Origin: Zygotorulaspora mrakii
Lineage: Eukaryota > Ascomycota > Saccharomycetes > Saccharomycetales > Saccharomycetaceae
Reading direction: 5' to 3'
Length of the DNA stretch: 64,000 bases
NCBI RefSeq assembly: GCF_013402915.1
Contig: NC_050724.1
Span: forward strand, 496,001-560,000
In this document: piece after piece, positions 28,307 to 37,647 of the stretch
Layout: every line of letters begins with the position of its first letter
Numbering within the stretch: the stretch's first letter is position 1
Program-made: the position numbers and the translations under genes
Notes under the pieces: model-generated
Told to the model about the DNA's origin: nothing
Seen by the model: the letters and a program-made list of their open reading frames with translations, nothing else
The model's database searches: none

Positions 28307-31129
28307 ATGAAGCTGTTTGTTGGTAAAAATCCAAGATCTATAGTCATCTCATCGTGTGGATACCATTTATCATTTCAAAGAGTACTTGTGCCAGTGGGGC
28401 AACGACAAGAGCAACAGCAAGCGCAGAATATAAAAACTCCAACGCTTTCAATCCGCGTCATTGGTGATGATGAAATAATAGATAGCCAAAAGTACACTGA
28501 GGTTAAAAGCAGAATATTTCACGGTTTACTGGGACTCCTGTCGATTCACGGTAATTTGTATATTGGCGTTATATCTGGCATCCAAAAGGTTGGTTTTCCT
28601 AGATGGAAAGCCGAAAACTCATCGATTGTATCATCAGAAAATGTTTATAAGGTGTTAGATGTTGATTTCCATAGCCTGGATTCAGAAGTGTTTGATCACC
28701 TTTTCATAGAAATGTCTGAGCAAAACCATGATAGATTAATACACGAGCATCCATGTGGCTCTCTAAAAAAGCTATTCAGCGACGGTACTTTTTTCTTTTC
28801 AAGAGATTTCGATATATCTAATGTTTTAAAAAACCATGGGTTGGCTCACAGTCTGGATTACACGATTGATAATCAAGATTTGAACTACATTTGGAATGCG
28901 AATTTAATATCAGAAATAGTTAATTGGAGGAGTAGGCTTTCAGTTGACGAAAGGCATTTAGCTGACGGAGAATTCTTTACATTTCTAATGAGGGGCTTTT
29001 ATAAAACAGTTGCAATCAACAGCGAGGTGTCCCCGGCCACCATAACACTTATTTCAAGGATATCGGCAGAAAACAAGCAGGACTCACTTGAGTTAGAGGG
29101 GATAGATGAAGACGGAAAAGTGTCCAGTTTTGTTGAAACGGAGATTATAGTCACAACAGAGACCCTCATATTTTCCTATACTCAGATCAGCGGCAACGCT
29201 CCACTTTTTTGGGAAGTCGTAGACAGTCAGTTATTATACGGACATAAGCTCAAACTTACAAAAAGCACAGAACACAACCAAGCAGCTTTTGATAGGCACT
29301 TTGATAACTTGGCGTCAAAGTACGGTGTGGTGAGCATTGTTAACCTTGTGAAATCTAGAAGTGAATCTCAAGAGGCCTTAGCCAGTGCCTACAAAAACTG
29401 CGCCGAAATAAAAGGCTTGAAAATCACAAATGTTGAATACAATATGACGAAAACACCAAATAAATTGCTATATCTTCTGAAGCAGGACATCTACGAATTT
29501 GGTGCTTTCGCTTATGATATAAAAAAAGGGATATATGTTGGTAAACAGACTGGTGTCTTGAGAATAAGCTCATTCAATTCCATCGAAAGATCGACTATCG
29601 TTGAGCAACTGGTAAGTCGAGAAGTCTTGGAATTAGCTGGTAAAGAAGCCTCGATGGATGTTACAATAACCTTCGTGCAGGTCCATGACAAACTTTGGTC
29701 AGAGAATATATACTGGTTGGGACGGACATATTCCAAGTATTATAAAAGCCCAGGAAAGTATAGAAAGGTTTACGGAAAGCTGTTTGGGTCAAGAATAAAG
29801 CTCTACGATCCTCTGCATTCTACAATTATCAGATATTTGAAGCAAAAGAAGGCGTCGTATACGTTTGAAAAAGATATAACAATCTTTGCGGGTACTTTCA
29901 ACGTAAGCGGCAAGATCCCGCCAGAAGATATAAAAGACTGGATTTGCCCAAAAGGCTCATCTAACTGTAAGCCTCCTCCGGACTTGTATGCTATCGGACT
30001 CGAGGAAGTTGTCGAACTGACACCAGGTCATATGTTATCCACGGATCCTTATATCAAGCAATATTGGGAAAAGAAGGTTCTTAGTGTCATAAACACCCTG
30101 TATCTGGACAAAAAGTATGGCTGCGTTTGGAGCAGTCAGCTAGGAGGTGTTCTATTAATGCTGTTCATTAGCGAAACTGAACATCAGAAGGTGAAACACA
30201 TTGAAGGGGATATGAAAAAGACAGGATTTGGGGGTATGACCTCCAACAAGGGTGCTGTTGCTGTCAGTTTCAAGTACTCAGCTACTAGATTCTGTCTGTT
30301 GGTATCTCACTTAGCCGCAGGCCTAGAAAATGTTGAACAGCGTCATAATGATTTTAAAACAATTGTGAAAAACATACGATTTTCAAGACGTCTAAGAATT
30401 AAGGACCACGATGCGATCATATGGATGGGTGACTTCAACTATAGAATACTTATGACAAACGACGAAGTAAGAAAACTGATTACAGCGCAAGAATTTTCGA
30501 AGTTATTTGAGAAAGACCAGCTTAATCAACAAATGATTGCAGGTGAAGCGTTTCCATACTACCATGAAATGGAAATCGACTTCCCACCTACTTATAAATT
30601 TGATCCTGGAACGACAACGTATGACACCAGTGAGAAAATGCGTATTCCTGCATGGACTGATAGAATATTGAGCAGGGGTTCTGTTCTCAAACAAACCGAG
30701 TACGGCTGTGCCCAAAATCTGCTTTTTTCGGATCACAGGCCTGTATATGCAATTTTCCAGGCCAGAGTGACAGTCTTAGATGAAATCAAAAAAGCAGCAT
30801 TATCAGCTGAAATCTACAAAAAAATTTCTAATAAACTATCAAATATGAATGATGAAGAGAAATTGACTTTGCTCAATGATGGGAGTTTAATTTTGGATCC
30901 AGAAAGCGTAGTTTTTGCTGACACCGATAATTCTGGCATATTAATGAAGCACAGGGGACGTCTTCCACCACCCAGCTCAGACCAAAAGAAGTGGTGGATT
31001 GGAGATGGCAAGCAAGTGAATGTGATTCTCGATGTAGACACAGAAAAATTGGTTCTCAACCCTATGCGTAATGTAAATCCATTTTTTGAAGAGCAAGAAG
31101 GAGTACCGTTATATGTTCCAAAAAGCTAA
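28307..31129 (+). CDS. INP51: Synaptojanin-type phosphoinositide 5-phosphatase Inp51
   Basis: A 940-residue enzyme that hydrolyses PI(4,5)P2 at the plasma membrane. An N-terminal Sac1-like domain (to about 480) is followed by a 5-phosphatase domain (about 520-830) with GTFNVSGKIP, WSSQLGGVLL, WMGDFNYRI (around 705) and SDHRPVYAIF (around 808). In the Sac1-like domain the CX5R(T/S) loop reads SFNSIERS, so the catalytic cysteine is absent, as in S. cerevisiae Inp51 (YIL002C). The C-terminus has KPPP-like RLPPPSSDQKKWW and ends in an NPFFEEQEG motif resembling the NPF site that binds Irs4/Tax4. The first ATG (28307) matches the S. cerevisiae start MRLFIG. Confidence 0.96.
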   Translation: MKLFVGKNPRSIVISSCGYHLSFQRVLVPVGQRQEQQQAQNIKTPTLSIRVIGDDEIIDSQKYTEVKSRIFHGLLGLLSIHGNLYIGVISGIQKVGFPRWKAENSSIVSSENVYKVLDVDFHSLDSEVFDHLFIEMSEQNHDRLIHEHPCGSLKKLFSDGTFFFSRDFDISNVLKNHGLAHSLDYTIDNQDLNYIWNANLISEIVNWRSRLSVDERHLADGEFFTFLMRGFYKTVAINSEVSPATITLISRISAENKQDSLELEGIDEDGKVSSFVETEIIVTTETLIFSYTQISGNAPLFWEVVDSQLLYGHKLKLTKSTEHNQAAFDRHFDNLASKYGVVSIVNLVKSRSESQEALASAYKNCAEIKGLKITNVEYNMTKTPNKLLYLLKQDIYEFGAFAYDIKKGIYVGKQTGVLRISSFNSIERSTIVEQLVSREVLELAGKEASMDVTITFVQVHDKLWSENIYWLGRTYSKYYKSPGKYRKVYGKLFGSRIKLYDPLHSTIIRYLKQKKASYTFEKDITIFAGTFNVSGKIPPEDIKDWICPKGSSNCKPPPDLYAIGLEEVVELTPGHMLSTDPYIKQYWEKKVLSVINTLYLDKKYGCVWSSQLGGVLLMLFISETEHQKVKHIEGDMKKTGFGGMTSNKGAVAVSFKYSATRFCLLVSHLAAGLENVEQRHNDFKTIVKNIRFSRRLRIKDHDAIIWMGDFNYRILMTNDEVRKLITAQEFSKLFEKDQLNQQMIAGEAFPYYHEMEIDFPPTYKFDPGTTTYDTSEKMRIPAWTDRILSRGSVLKQTEYGCAQNLLFSDHRPVYAIFQARVTVLDEIKKAALSAEIYKKISNKLSNMNDEEKLTLLNDGSLILDPESVVFADTDNSGILMKHRGRLPPPSSDQKKWWIGDGKQVNVILDVDTEKLVLNPMRNVNPFFEEQEGVPLYVPKS

Positions 31130-31259
31130 TAAAGTATTTTAAAAATATGTGATTGGTTGGCAAAATGCTAAGCTTATCCAGTCGACTCACCACTGCAAGT
31201 AATGAAGTATTGTTAGCAACAGTATTTAGCAAAGGCAGTATTTACATGAGAGCTGAAAC

Positions 31260-31502
31260 TCATATATCATCCGTGCGTTCCATATCCTTTTCGATTTGGT
31301 TATCACGCGAATCTGAATCTTGACGTACTTCAAGTTGCTGCATCCCTTCAACTTGTTCAAGCAGTTCGGCCATTTTCTTTTCCATCAAGTCCAACCTCTT
31401 TTCCATATCGTCTGCCGTCTGTTCTCCTTCTTGCAATCCCTGGTAGAGTCTTGCTAACTCTACAGTGCTGAATCCCTCCAATTCTTGAATGTCAGCTTTC
31501 AT
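31260..31502 (-). CDS. Small coiled-coil protein, HSBP1-like, at the YIL002W-A position
   Basis: An 80-residue acidic coiled coil starting MKADIQELEGFSTVELARL, with heptads MEKRLDLMEKKMAELLEQVE. The RLDLMEKKMAELLEQVEGMQ stretch resembles the trimeric heat-shock-factor-binding protein 1 family. Position and strand match S. cerevisiae YIL002W-A, next to INP51. The open frame continues upstream for 27 codons, but its first codon is TTG, so the ATG at 31502 is chosen. It is convergent with INP51. Function is not established. Confidence 0.7.
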   Translation of the reverse strand: MKADIQELEGFSTVELARLYQGLQEGEQTADDMEKRLDLMEKKMAELLEQVEGMQQLEVRQDSDSRDNQIEKDMERTDDI

Positions 31503-31754
31503 CTTCACTGTTAGTTTAACAAATCTAATTGTGGATAGTGTTAACTCGCGAGTAATATTACCTGGCTCGTTGCTGCTTTTCAATCTTCGTCCGAAGTTGA
31601 ATTTTCTGACTCGCTTCGCTCTCCTCCGCTAAACACGTATACATTAGAAAATAAGAACATAAAGCAGAACAATCCTTTAAATAGAGTTGGTCAATCCACT
31701 GTCAAATAAGCGATTAGCGGGTCAATTACTTTTGGGTCAGTAGAAGTCTTAAAT

Positions 31755-33041
31755 ATGTTAAGTATCTTCACTATTCTCTGCCTAAGCCTTTGTTTCTTTT
31801 CTAATGCGTTAAGCATACATGGCTCAAAGACACTGGTTGTATTCGATGACCGACTAACTCAGCTGGACGAGTTTTCCTATCTTTTTGATTCGTTAAAGGA
31901 ACGCTCTTATGAACTAGAATACTTATCAGTGGCTAATGACTCTGGAGAAATTGAACTATATGACGGTGAGACCCCACTGTACAACAATCTTATGATCTTT
32001 CCAATTAAGGGCAAGGTTTTGAACAGAAAACTTACCGTTGATAGCCTCCTCAACTTTTATAACAATGATGGCAATATTTTTGTCATCACTTCTCCAGATG
32101 GCGTCGCTGAACCCGCTCGTATGTTTCTGAATGAATTGGGTATATATCCCAGCCCCAAAGATCATGTAGTTGTTGATTATTTTCAAGAAGTTCCTTCCTC
32201 CCTGGTAATTTCTACTTCTGGCATTGAGAGCAAAGACATCTTTGAGGATATTGTGAACGATTCTATCATTATCGAAAATAGCTCCGCTGCTTTGCTCGAT
32301 AATCGTGACCAGATAATTCCATTTATAGCAGCCCCAAGAACCTCTTTTACGGAGGGCAAAGGAAAAGAATCTTGGACAACAGGCTCTCAGGGATTTCTCG
32401 CAGCTGGTTTTCAATCTTTGAAGAATAGTCGTGTCGCTTGGATAGGAAGTGACGAGTTTCTTAAGAACGAAAATCAAAACAGTAATGGTAAATTCATTCA
32501 AGGAGTAGTTAAGTGGAACTTTAAGGAGAAAAATGTTATCAAGATAACCGAGAGCGTACACTCCCATGCCGATGGTACTCCATATGAACTCCTCCCATAT
32601 AAAATTAAAGATTCTGTAAGATACGATGTCGGGATATCAGAATGGGACGGTGAAAAGTGGGTTCCATTTTTAGCAACCGATCTTCAATTTGAGCTAAAAA
32701 TGATTGATCCTTATTATAGATTACCTCTTATCCCCTTGAACGTCGATGAATCTACACAATACTATTCTACAGGCAACTTTTCTCTTCCAGATCACCATGG
32801 GGTTTTTACGTTTCAGATCGATTATAAGCGCCCCGGGTTTTCCTTCATTTCAACATCGGATGTCAAAGCTGTTCGCCACCTAGCTCATGATGAATATCTA
32901 AGAAGCTGGGATATAACCAACTCAAGGGTATATTTAACGACCGTTTTTGTGTTGATCTTTGTTTGGGTATTGTTCGTTATTTTCTTCATTTCCACAACAC
33001 CTGTGAATAAAACGATGGAGATTCACAAGAAGACTAATTAA
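31755..33041 (+). CDS. WBP1: Oligosaccharyltransferase subunit Wbp1 (OST48)
   Basis: A 428-residue ER membrane subunit of the N-glycosylation complex. A signal peptide (residues 1-20, ILCLSLCFFSNALS) is followed by a lumenal domain with the OST48 signatures TLVVFDDRL, YDGETPLYNNLMIFP and FITSPDGVAEPAR-like sequence. A C-terminal helix (VYLTTVFVLIFVWVLFVIFF) and a cytosolic tail ending KKTN, a perfect KKxx ER-retrieval signal, complete it. It matches S. cerevisiae Wbp1 (YEL002C, 430 residues) and is convergent with GIM4. Confidence 0.97.
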   Translation: MLSIFTILCLSLCFFSNALSIHGSKTLVVFDDRLTQLDEFSYLFDSLKERSYELEYLSVANDSGEIELYDGETPLYNNLMIFPIKGKVLNRKLTVDSLLNFYNNDGNIFVITSPDGVAEPARMFLNELGIYPSPKDHVVVDYFQEVPSSLVISTSGIESKDIFEDIVNDSIIIENSSAALLDNRDQIIPFIAAPRTSFTEGKGKESWTTGSQGFLAAGFQSLKNSRVAWIGSDEFLKNENQNSNGKFIQGVVKWNFKEKNVIKITESVHSHADGTPYELLPYKIKDSVRYDVGISEWDGEKWVPFLATDLQFELKMIDPYYRLPLIPLNVDESTQYYSTGNFSLPDHHGVFTFQIDYKRPGFSFISTSDVKAVRHLAHDEYLRSWDITNSRVYLTTVFVLIFVWVLFVIFFISTTPVNKTMEIHKKTN

Positions 33042-33155
33042 TGTTTTCGCAAAATCGTGAAGCTGTGACTTTCTCATGAAGCACAATCCTATAGATAAAT
33101 GTATATACAGATACAAACACGAATGTGATATTTTATACACATTTAAAAAATTCAA

Positions 33156-33553
33156 TTATTGCGTAACCACCTGAATTTTATTATCCTTTTTCCACTTTTC
33201 AAACTCTTGAGCAGTCTTTATTAATTCAGCTTTCATGCTTGAGATGGTTACAGTTAATTTGTCTTTTTTTGTTTGAAGGATGGGAACAGTAGTTTTCACA
33301 TCACTCTCGACCAAGGCTCCACCAACCATTCGGTAACATTTTCTGCCGGATTCAGAGCTATTTAGTGTCTCTAGAACGATTTCATGCTCATCCTTATCGT
33401 GTCCCAGCTCTATTATTTTATTTTGCATTTCTTCTAAGATTTGCTTGTACTCATTGTACTTGATTTGAAAAGCTAATCTTGATTGTCGTTAGTATAAATT
33501 CAAAACAGAACAATTTGATTTGCAACGTACATACAATTGCTGACTTGATCCAT
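33156..33553 (-). CDS. GIM4: Prefoldin subunit 2, Gim4 (spliced)
   Basis: Exon 1 is 33553-33535 (ATGGATCAAGTCAGCAATT) and exon 2 is 33472-33156. The spliced 111-residue protein begins MDQVSNSFQIKYNEYKQILE and is exactly the length of S. cerevisiae Gim4 (YEL003W), whose intron is at the same site. It is a beta-type prefoldin subunit: two coiled-coil helices around a hairpin (CYRMVGGALVESDV). The hexameric complex passes actin and tubulin to CCT. It is tandem with YEA4 and convergent with WBP1. Confidence 0.95.
33473..33534 (-). other. Spliceosomal intron of GIM4
   Basis: A 62-nt intron with 5' site GTATGT, perfect branch site TACTAAC (33488-33494 on the complement) and acceptor TTAG. The branch-to-acceptor distance is very short, about 16 nt. 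Confidence 0.93.
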
Positions 33554-33701
33554 TTCGGCGGCTGCTCTCCCTACAAATTCCATTCGTGGAGACTAGTTCA
33601 AGACTTTGACTTTTCCTTTCTCAACTTCAAATAAATTTACAGGATCACCGAAAATATAGACATATAAAAAAAATAAGCTAAAAGTAGCTGAACCAAAAAC
33701 C

Positions 33702-34727
33702 TCAATTTTCCTTCTTATGTGTGGCATTGCTACTTTCTATGTTCGGGGCTATAGCATACACGAGTGCGCCCGTAAATACTAAAGCAATCCCTACGTAGCT
33801 TGTCAACGATAGCTCACTGCTAAATATGTAAAGGCTCAGTAAGAGACTCAAAAACTTTCTTATGAGTAGGACGACAGATAGGGTTAAGGCATTAGTTTTA
33901 CTTGCCAATATATTAACGCCTTTTATACATACTCGCTGAGAAAATATGTTTGCAAGGAGTAAACGTTTTTTGTCTAACGTAAGTGGAACATTATAAATTG
34001 TCAATATGGTCTTCTTATCTGATTCTTTCAAAACAAAAAGCTGTTTAAGTAACTGTCTGTACTGGATTAAAAATAATGGAAGTGACAAAGCATGTGTATA
34101 AAATAAGTTTTCTCTCCAATGTTTTCCGTATTTTTGGTATGCCCGTTCAGTGTAAATTGACAATGATGAAGACGATACTGAAGATAATGTTAATAGAGCA
34201 ATGCCTTTGAGGAACTTGAGCCTGAAAACCATCTGGTCTCTCTTTAAGTCAGAAAAAGGCTGTCTATTTCCACAGCTGACGTTACCATCTTGAAATACTG
34301 AAGTAATTATCGTACCAATCGTCAATAGGAGGCCTGAAAATACCTGAAGCCTAGAATAACGTTTATTATTGAAAAGCCAGCTCATAAGCATGGTTATGAC
34401 AATCCCGGAGCTTCTAAATACGATATGAAGCGGAACTGAAATACCATAATTAAAAACACTGTTATTTGTGATGGAGCTCACAAAAAAAAGTAAAACCGAA
34501 ACAACGTAGACCTTCAAAGGTATTTGCATTGGCTTTAAAAAAGGGAACCCTCTCTTAAAATCTCCAAATGAATACAGTCCTTCAATAGTCACTAATAAAA
34601 ATTGGAACAAAGTGAGCGTATTTCCGATTGGCAGTTCATGAGTGGAAACAATGCTTTCCAACGTCAAAACATTCGAGCAGCAGCCGCCAAAAACAGTAAA
34701 TACAGAAAAAAGTGCACTTTGGAACAT
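33702..34727 (-). CDS. YEA4: UDP-N-acetylglucosamine transporter Yea4
   Basis: A 341-residue SLC35B-type nucleotide-sugar transporter in the ER, needed for chitin synthesis in S. cerevisiae (YEL004W, 342 residues). About ten hydrophobic helices are evident, including FQSALFSVFTVFGGCCSNVL, VYVVSVLLFFVSSITNN and the conserved HIVFRSSGIVITMLMSWLF. The tail ends KKEN, a KKxx ER-retrieval signal. The first in-frame ATG is 34727; the frame itself opens two codons earlier at a TTG. It is divergent from VAB2. Confidence 0.94.
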   Translation of the reverse strand: MFQSALFSVFTVFGGCCSNVLTLESIVSTHELPIGNTLTLFQFLLVTIEGLYSFGDFKRGFPFLKPMQIPLKVYVVSVLLFFVSSITNNSVFNYGISVPLHIVFRSSGIVITMLMSWLFNNKRYSRLQVFSGLLLTIGTIITSVFQDGNVSCGNRQPFSDLKRDQMVFRLKFLKGIALLTLSSVSSSSLSIYTERAYQKYGKHWRENLFYTHALSLPLFLIQYRQLLKQLFVLKESDKKTILTIYNVPLTLDKKRLLLANIFSQRVCIKGVNILASKTNALTLSVVLLIRKFLSLLLSLYIFSSELSLTSYVGIALVFTGALVYAIAPNIESSNATHKKEN

Positions 34728-34920
34728 ATTCAATGATGTTAAGTTTTATAAACTGAAATAGTTGACGCGATACATTTGTCTTTCATCGCGAATCAGCGAT
34801 AGGGATACTACAAAGGCACACTCCGTGTGTAAAATGGATATTTAGATATTTAAGTTTGACAAAAGCGAAAAAGCTCAAAACAGCTATTGTGATCATAAAA
34901 GTTGTACACTCTAGTACAGT

Positions 34921-35769
34921 ATGAGAAAAAGAGCTAGGTATAGCTTTGTAAGCGTGGCTAATGAGAACGCATACAAAGAATTAAGACAGTTGAACAGGTT
35001 ACCGAGCAATAAACGATTGGTTCAAAATTCAATATTTTACGCCGTCAATAAAGAATTGCTGCAAGTAAAGGAAGGTGTTCGAGCCGTGTATGATGTTATT
35101 GCAAAAGATACTGAACTCGAGGATGAGCAAATGAATAACGTTGAAATACAATTGAAAAAATCACTTAAGAAAGTGCGTCGCATATACAAGAAGACTCAAG
35201 AGTACAGATCAGAAAACGAAAAATACGAGGCATCGGATTTAATTGACTCAGCGGCAATCGGATTAAATAGTTTGGACGAAACTGCCAGACGATTGGAAGT
35301 GACTATCGATAGAATCGTGGATAAAATGACCCAAATAGATGCCACATTTCCGGAAAAGAATCGGTTGTTAAGTGAGGAGATATTCAATCAGCACCATTAT
35401 CCCTTGTTCTTTGAGCATATGCGAGTCAAATGTCCTCAAGTACTAAAAAAAAGACCCTTAGGAAACGAATTCTATTCAAGAGCACTGACGTCTGAAGGCC
35501 CCTTTTTCTGTTCACCGAATACTAATGCCAATGACCCTTCATTAAGATCGGAGGACGAACAAATAGCTGAAAGCATTGAAGAAACAATTTCTCGTTACAG
35601 GAGAACAAAAACTAAAGAACATGGAACTTCTTTCGCCTCTAAGTTTGATGCCTTCATTCCACCCACCCTTAGGGAGGCCAGCTTGCCCGTTATTTCAACC
35701 ACATTTGAAACAGTAAGTACAAAAAGTTTTGACCCAAGTTTATCTTACGAAACGGATGATGTTAAGTGA
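34921..35769 (+). CDS. VAB2: BLOC-1 complex subunit Vab2
   Basis: A 282-residue helical protein, the same length as S. cerevisiae Vab2 (YEL005C). That subunit belongs to the endosomal BLOC-1 complex that recruits the Rab5 GAP Msb3 to endosomes. Coiled-coil-forming sequence dominates residues 15-160 (KELLQVKEGVRAVYDVIAKD, LKKSLKKVRRIYKKTQEYRS, ARRLEVTIDRIVDKM). The C-terminal third is polar and probably disordered. It is convergent with CFD1, 54 bp apart, and sits in the YEL004W-YEL005C order. Confidence 0.9.
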   Translation: MRKRARYSFVSVANENAYKELRQLNRLPSNKRLVQNSIFYAVNKELLQVKEGVRAVYDVIAKDTELEDEQMNNVEIQLKKSLKKVRRIYKKTQEYRSENEKYEASDLIDSAAIGLNSLDETARRLEVTIDRIVDKMTQIDATFPEKNRLLSEEIFNQHHYPLFFEHMRVKCPQVLKKRPLGNEFYSRALTSEGPFFCSPNTNANDPSLRSEDEQIAESIEETISRYRRTKTKEHGTSFASKFDAFIPPTLREASLPVISTTFETVSTKSFDPSLSYETDDVK

Positions 35770-35823
35770 GGAGTAGTAGTCTTTACACCTTGCCCCTTTC
35801 CTTACGCACAATATGACATCAAC

Positions 35824-36675
35824 TTAGGCCCTCGATTGTATTTTCTCATTCAAAACTTTGGTGATTATCGGTTTGAAAACTTCAAACAATGCAGATTCTT
35901 TATATAAATCAGTTAAACTCGTTTCATAAGAATGTTGATTCTCTATAAGCTCGACAAATTTGGGGTCAATTGGAATATTTCCAAGATAAGGGACAGAAAA
36001 TTCAGCAGCAAGCTTTTCTCCACCTCCACTTGAAAAGATATTGGTGCATTCAGAACAATGTGGGCAAACAAATCCTGACATATTTTCGATTATACCAAGT
36101 ATGTTTAGTTCAACTTTTTTACAGAAATTGATCTCCTTCTTGACATCCGCCGTTGCTACACTTTGAGGTGTAGTCACAATTATGGCACCGTCAGGGTTAG
36201 CCCACTTGAGCTGTTCAGCGATCGATATATGCTCGTCTGATGTCCCTGGTGGCGTATCTATAAGAAGGTAATCTAACTCGCCCCAACAAACATCAGATAT
36301 GAACTGCTTGATCATAGCAGCCTTCTTTGGACCTCTCCATACAACGCTGTTGCCTCTATTATCCAATAAGAATCCCAGCGATATGACACTCAGTGAACCA
36401 GATATATTGGTATCCTCAGGGGATTTCATCGCAACCGGTACCCACCCCCTCGCAGACTGTAAAATTGATTCTTTCTCCAAGCCGAACATTCTAGGTAGAG
36501 ATGGACCTGTCAAGTCGATGTCTAGTACGCCAACCTTGTAACCCATGCTGAACAGCGTAAGCGCTGTTTGAGTAGTAACGGAGCTCTTGCCTACACCACC
36601 TTTTCCTGACAAGATAAGTATAATATGTTTCACCTTATCTAACGACACAGTAGGCAGTCCCTCTTTAGCTTCCAT
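35824..36675 (-). CDS. CFD1: Cytosolic Fe-S cluster assembly scaffold Cfd1
   Basis: A 283-residue Mrp/NUBP2-family P-loop NTPase. With Nbp35 it forms the cytosolic scaffold on which 4Fe-4S clusters are built. The deviant Walker A loop is at 24-32 (GKGGVGKSS), the switch [16 protein letters not shown] follows, [10 protein letters not shown] is the Walker B region, and the C-terminal CPHC motif (FVCPHCSEC, near residue 204) is the bridging cluster site. It matches YIL003W. The 287-bp region to BET1 is a divergent promoter. Confidence 0.97.
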   Translation of the reverse strand: MEAKEGLPTVSLDKVKHIILILSGKGGVGKSSVTTQTALTLFSMGYKVGVLDIDLTGPSLPRMFGLEKESILQSARGWVPVAMKSPEDTNISGSLSVISLGFLLDNRGNSVVWRGPKKAAMIKQFISDVCWGELDYLLIDTPPGTSDEHISIAEQLKWANPDGAIIVTTPQSVATADVKKEINFCKKVELNILGIIENMSGFVCPHCSECTNIFSSGGGEKLAAEFSVPYLGNIPIDPKFVELIENQHSYETSLTDLYKESALFEVFKPIITKVLNEKIQSRA

Positions 36676-36962
36676 GGTTTTGCAATGATCTAAAGAAATC
36701 CCATACGTTGGTAGAAAGTACTGGTTTTCATAGGACCTCTTGATGGAAACTTAAGAAGTTCGATATTCTCATTACTTCAATTTCAGATACGTTCGCAATG
36801 ATTTCAGTAAATCTACATATCATGGCGGAATAGTAAAATAAATTCAAACCGTGCAGTTGAGTGTGGCGCTCGCTCAATGCAAGGTAAAATACTTACGTGA
36901 AATCTATTACAGGATCACCTCAAGTTGGACCAATTGGTATTTTAAAGAGTATTCTAAAGCAA

Positions 36963-37481
36963 ATGAATGCAGGGTATGTGAGATGTAGGTGAACGAAGGG
37001 CCGCAGGCTACAAAGTTTTTTACATGCTAACCGGAAGATATATAGATACGTTGATAATACTCTACACCAAAGAGATACAAATCGAACTAGATTATTTGCA
37101 GTAGCAAGTGAATTGAATCCCGAAGCTAATAAAAATACCGATTATGTGTCGCCCTATGTAAGTAAAAGTAGTAAGAAAGGAATGAGTTATTCTCAGAACT
37201 CTTTGGCTCAGCTGGAGTCACAGAGTGACGAGCAGGTCGGACTTATGGGTCAAAAACTTCAAGCCCTGAAATCTTTGTCTCTCAAAATGGGAGAAGAGAT
37301 TAGGGGTAGCAACCAAACTATTGATACGCTGGGGGACACCTTTCAAAACACTGCTAGCAAACTTAAGAAAACTTTTGGTAACATGATGACCATGGCAAGA
37401 AACTCCAAGATTAACATCAAGACGTGGTTGTTAATATTCTTGCTTGTGGGATTACTATTCTTCTGGGTGTGGATAACTTAA
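36963..37481 (+). CDS. BET1: ER-Golgi SNARE Bet1 (spliced)
   Basis: Exon 1 is 36963-36973 (ATG AAT GCA GG) and exon 2 is 37046-37481. The spliced 148-residue protein starts MNAGYVDNTLHQRDTNRTRL, in line with S. cerevisiae Bet1 (MSSR-FAGGNAYQRDTGRTQL, 142 residues, also intron-containing, YIL004C). A Qc-SNARE motif covers about 65-125 (MGQKLQALKSLSLKMGEEIR, SNQTIDTLGDTFQNTASKLK). The C-terminal membrane anchor is TWLLIFLLVGLLFFWVWIT. It mediates fusion of COPII vesicles with the Golgi and is convergent with EPS1. Confidence 0.94.
36974..37045 (+). other. Spliceosomal intron of BET1
   Basis: A 72-nt intron with 5' site GTATGT, branch site TGCTAAC (37025-37031, one mismatch to TACTAAC) and acceptor TATAG ending at 37045. 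The branch A is only about 15 nt from the acceptor. Confidence 0.88.
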
Positions 37482-37647
37482 ACGTCTCACCTTAAGTATA
37501 TTTGCCAAACATTATACAGCAAAATACTGTACGTACTAAAAGAAACATTCATTCGAGTTTTATGTCTCAGAAATGAACATCTATCCCGCAGTAAAAAACA
37601 AGCTTTTGATGGGTTAATTTGCAGACCTTCTCCAAAATTCGATTAGC

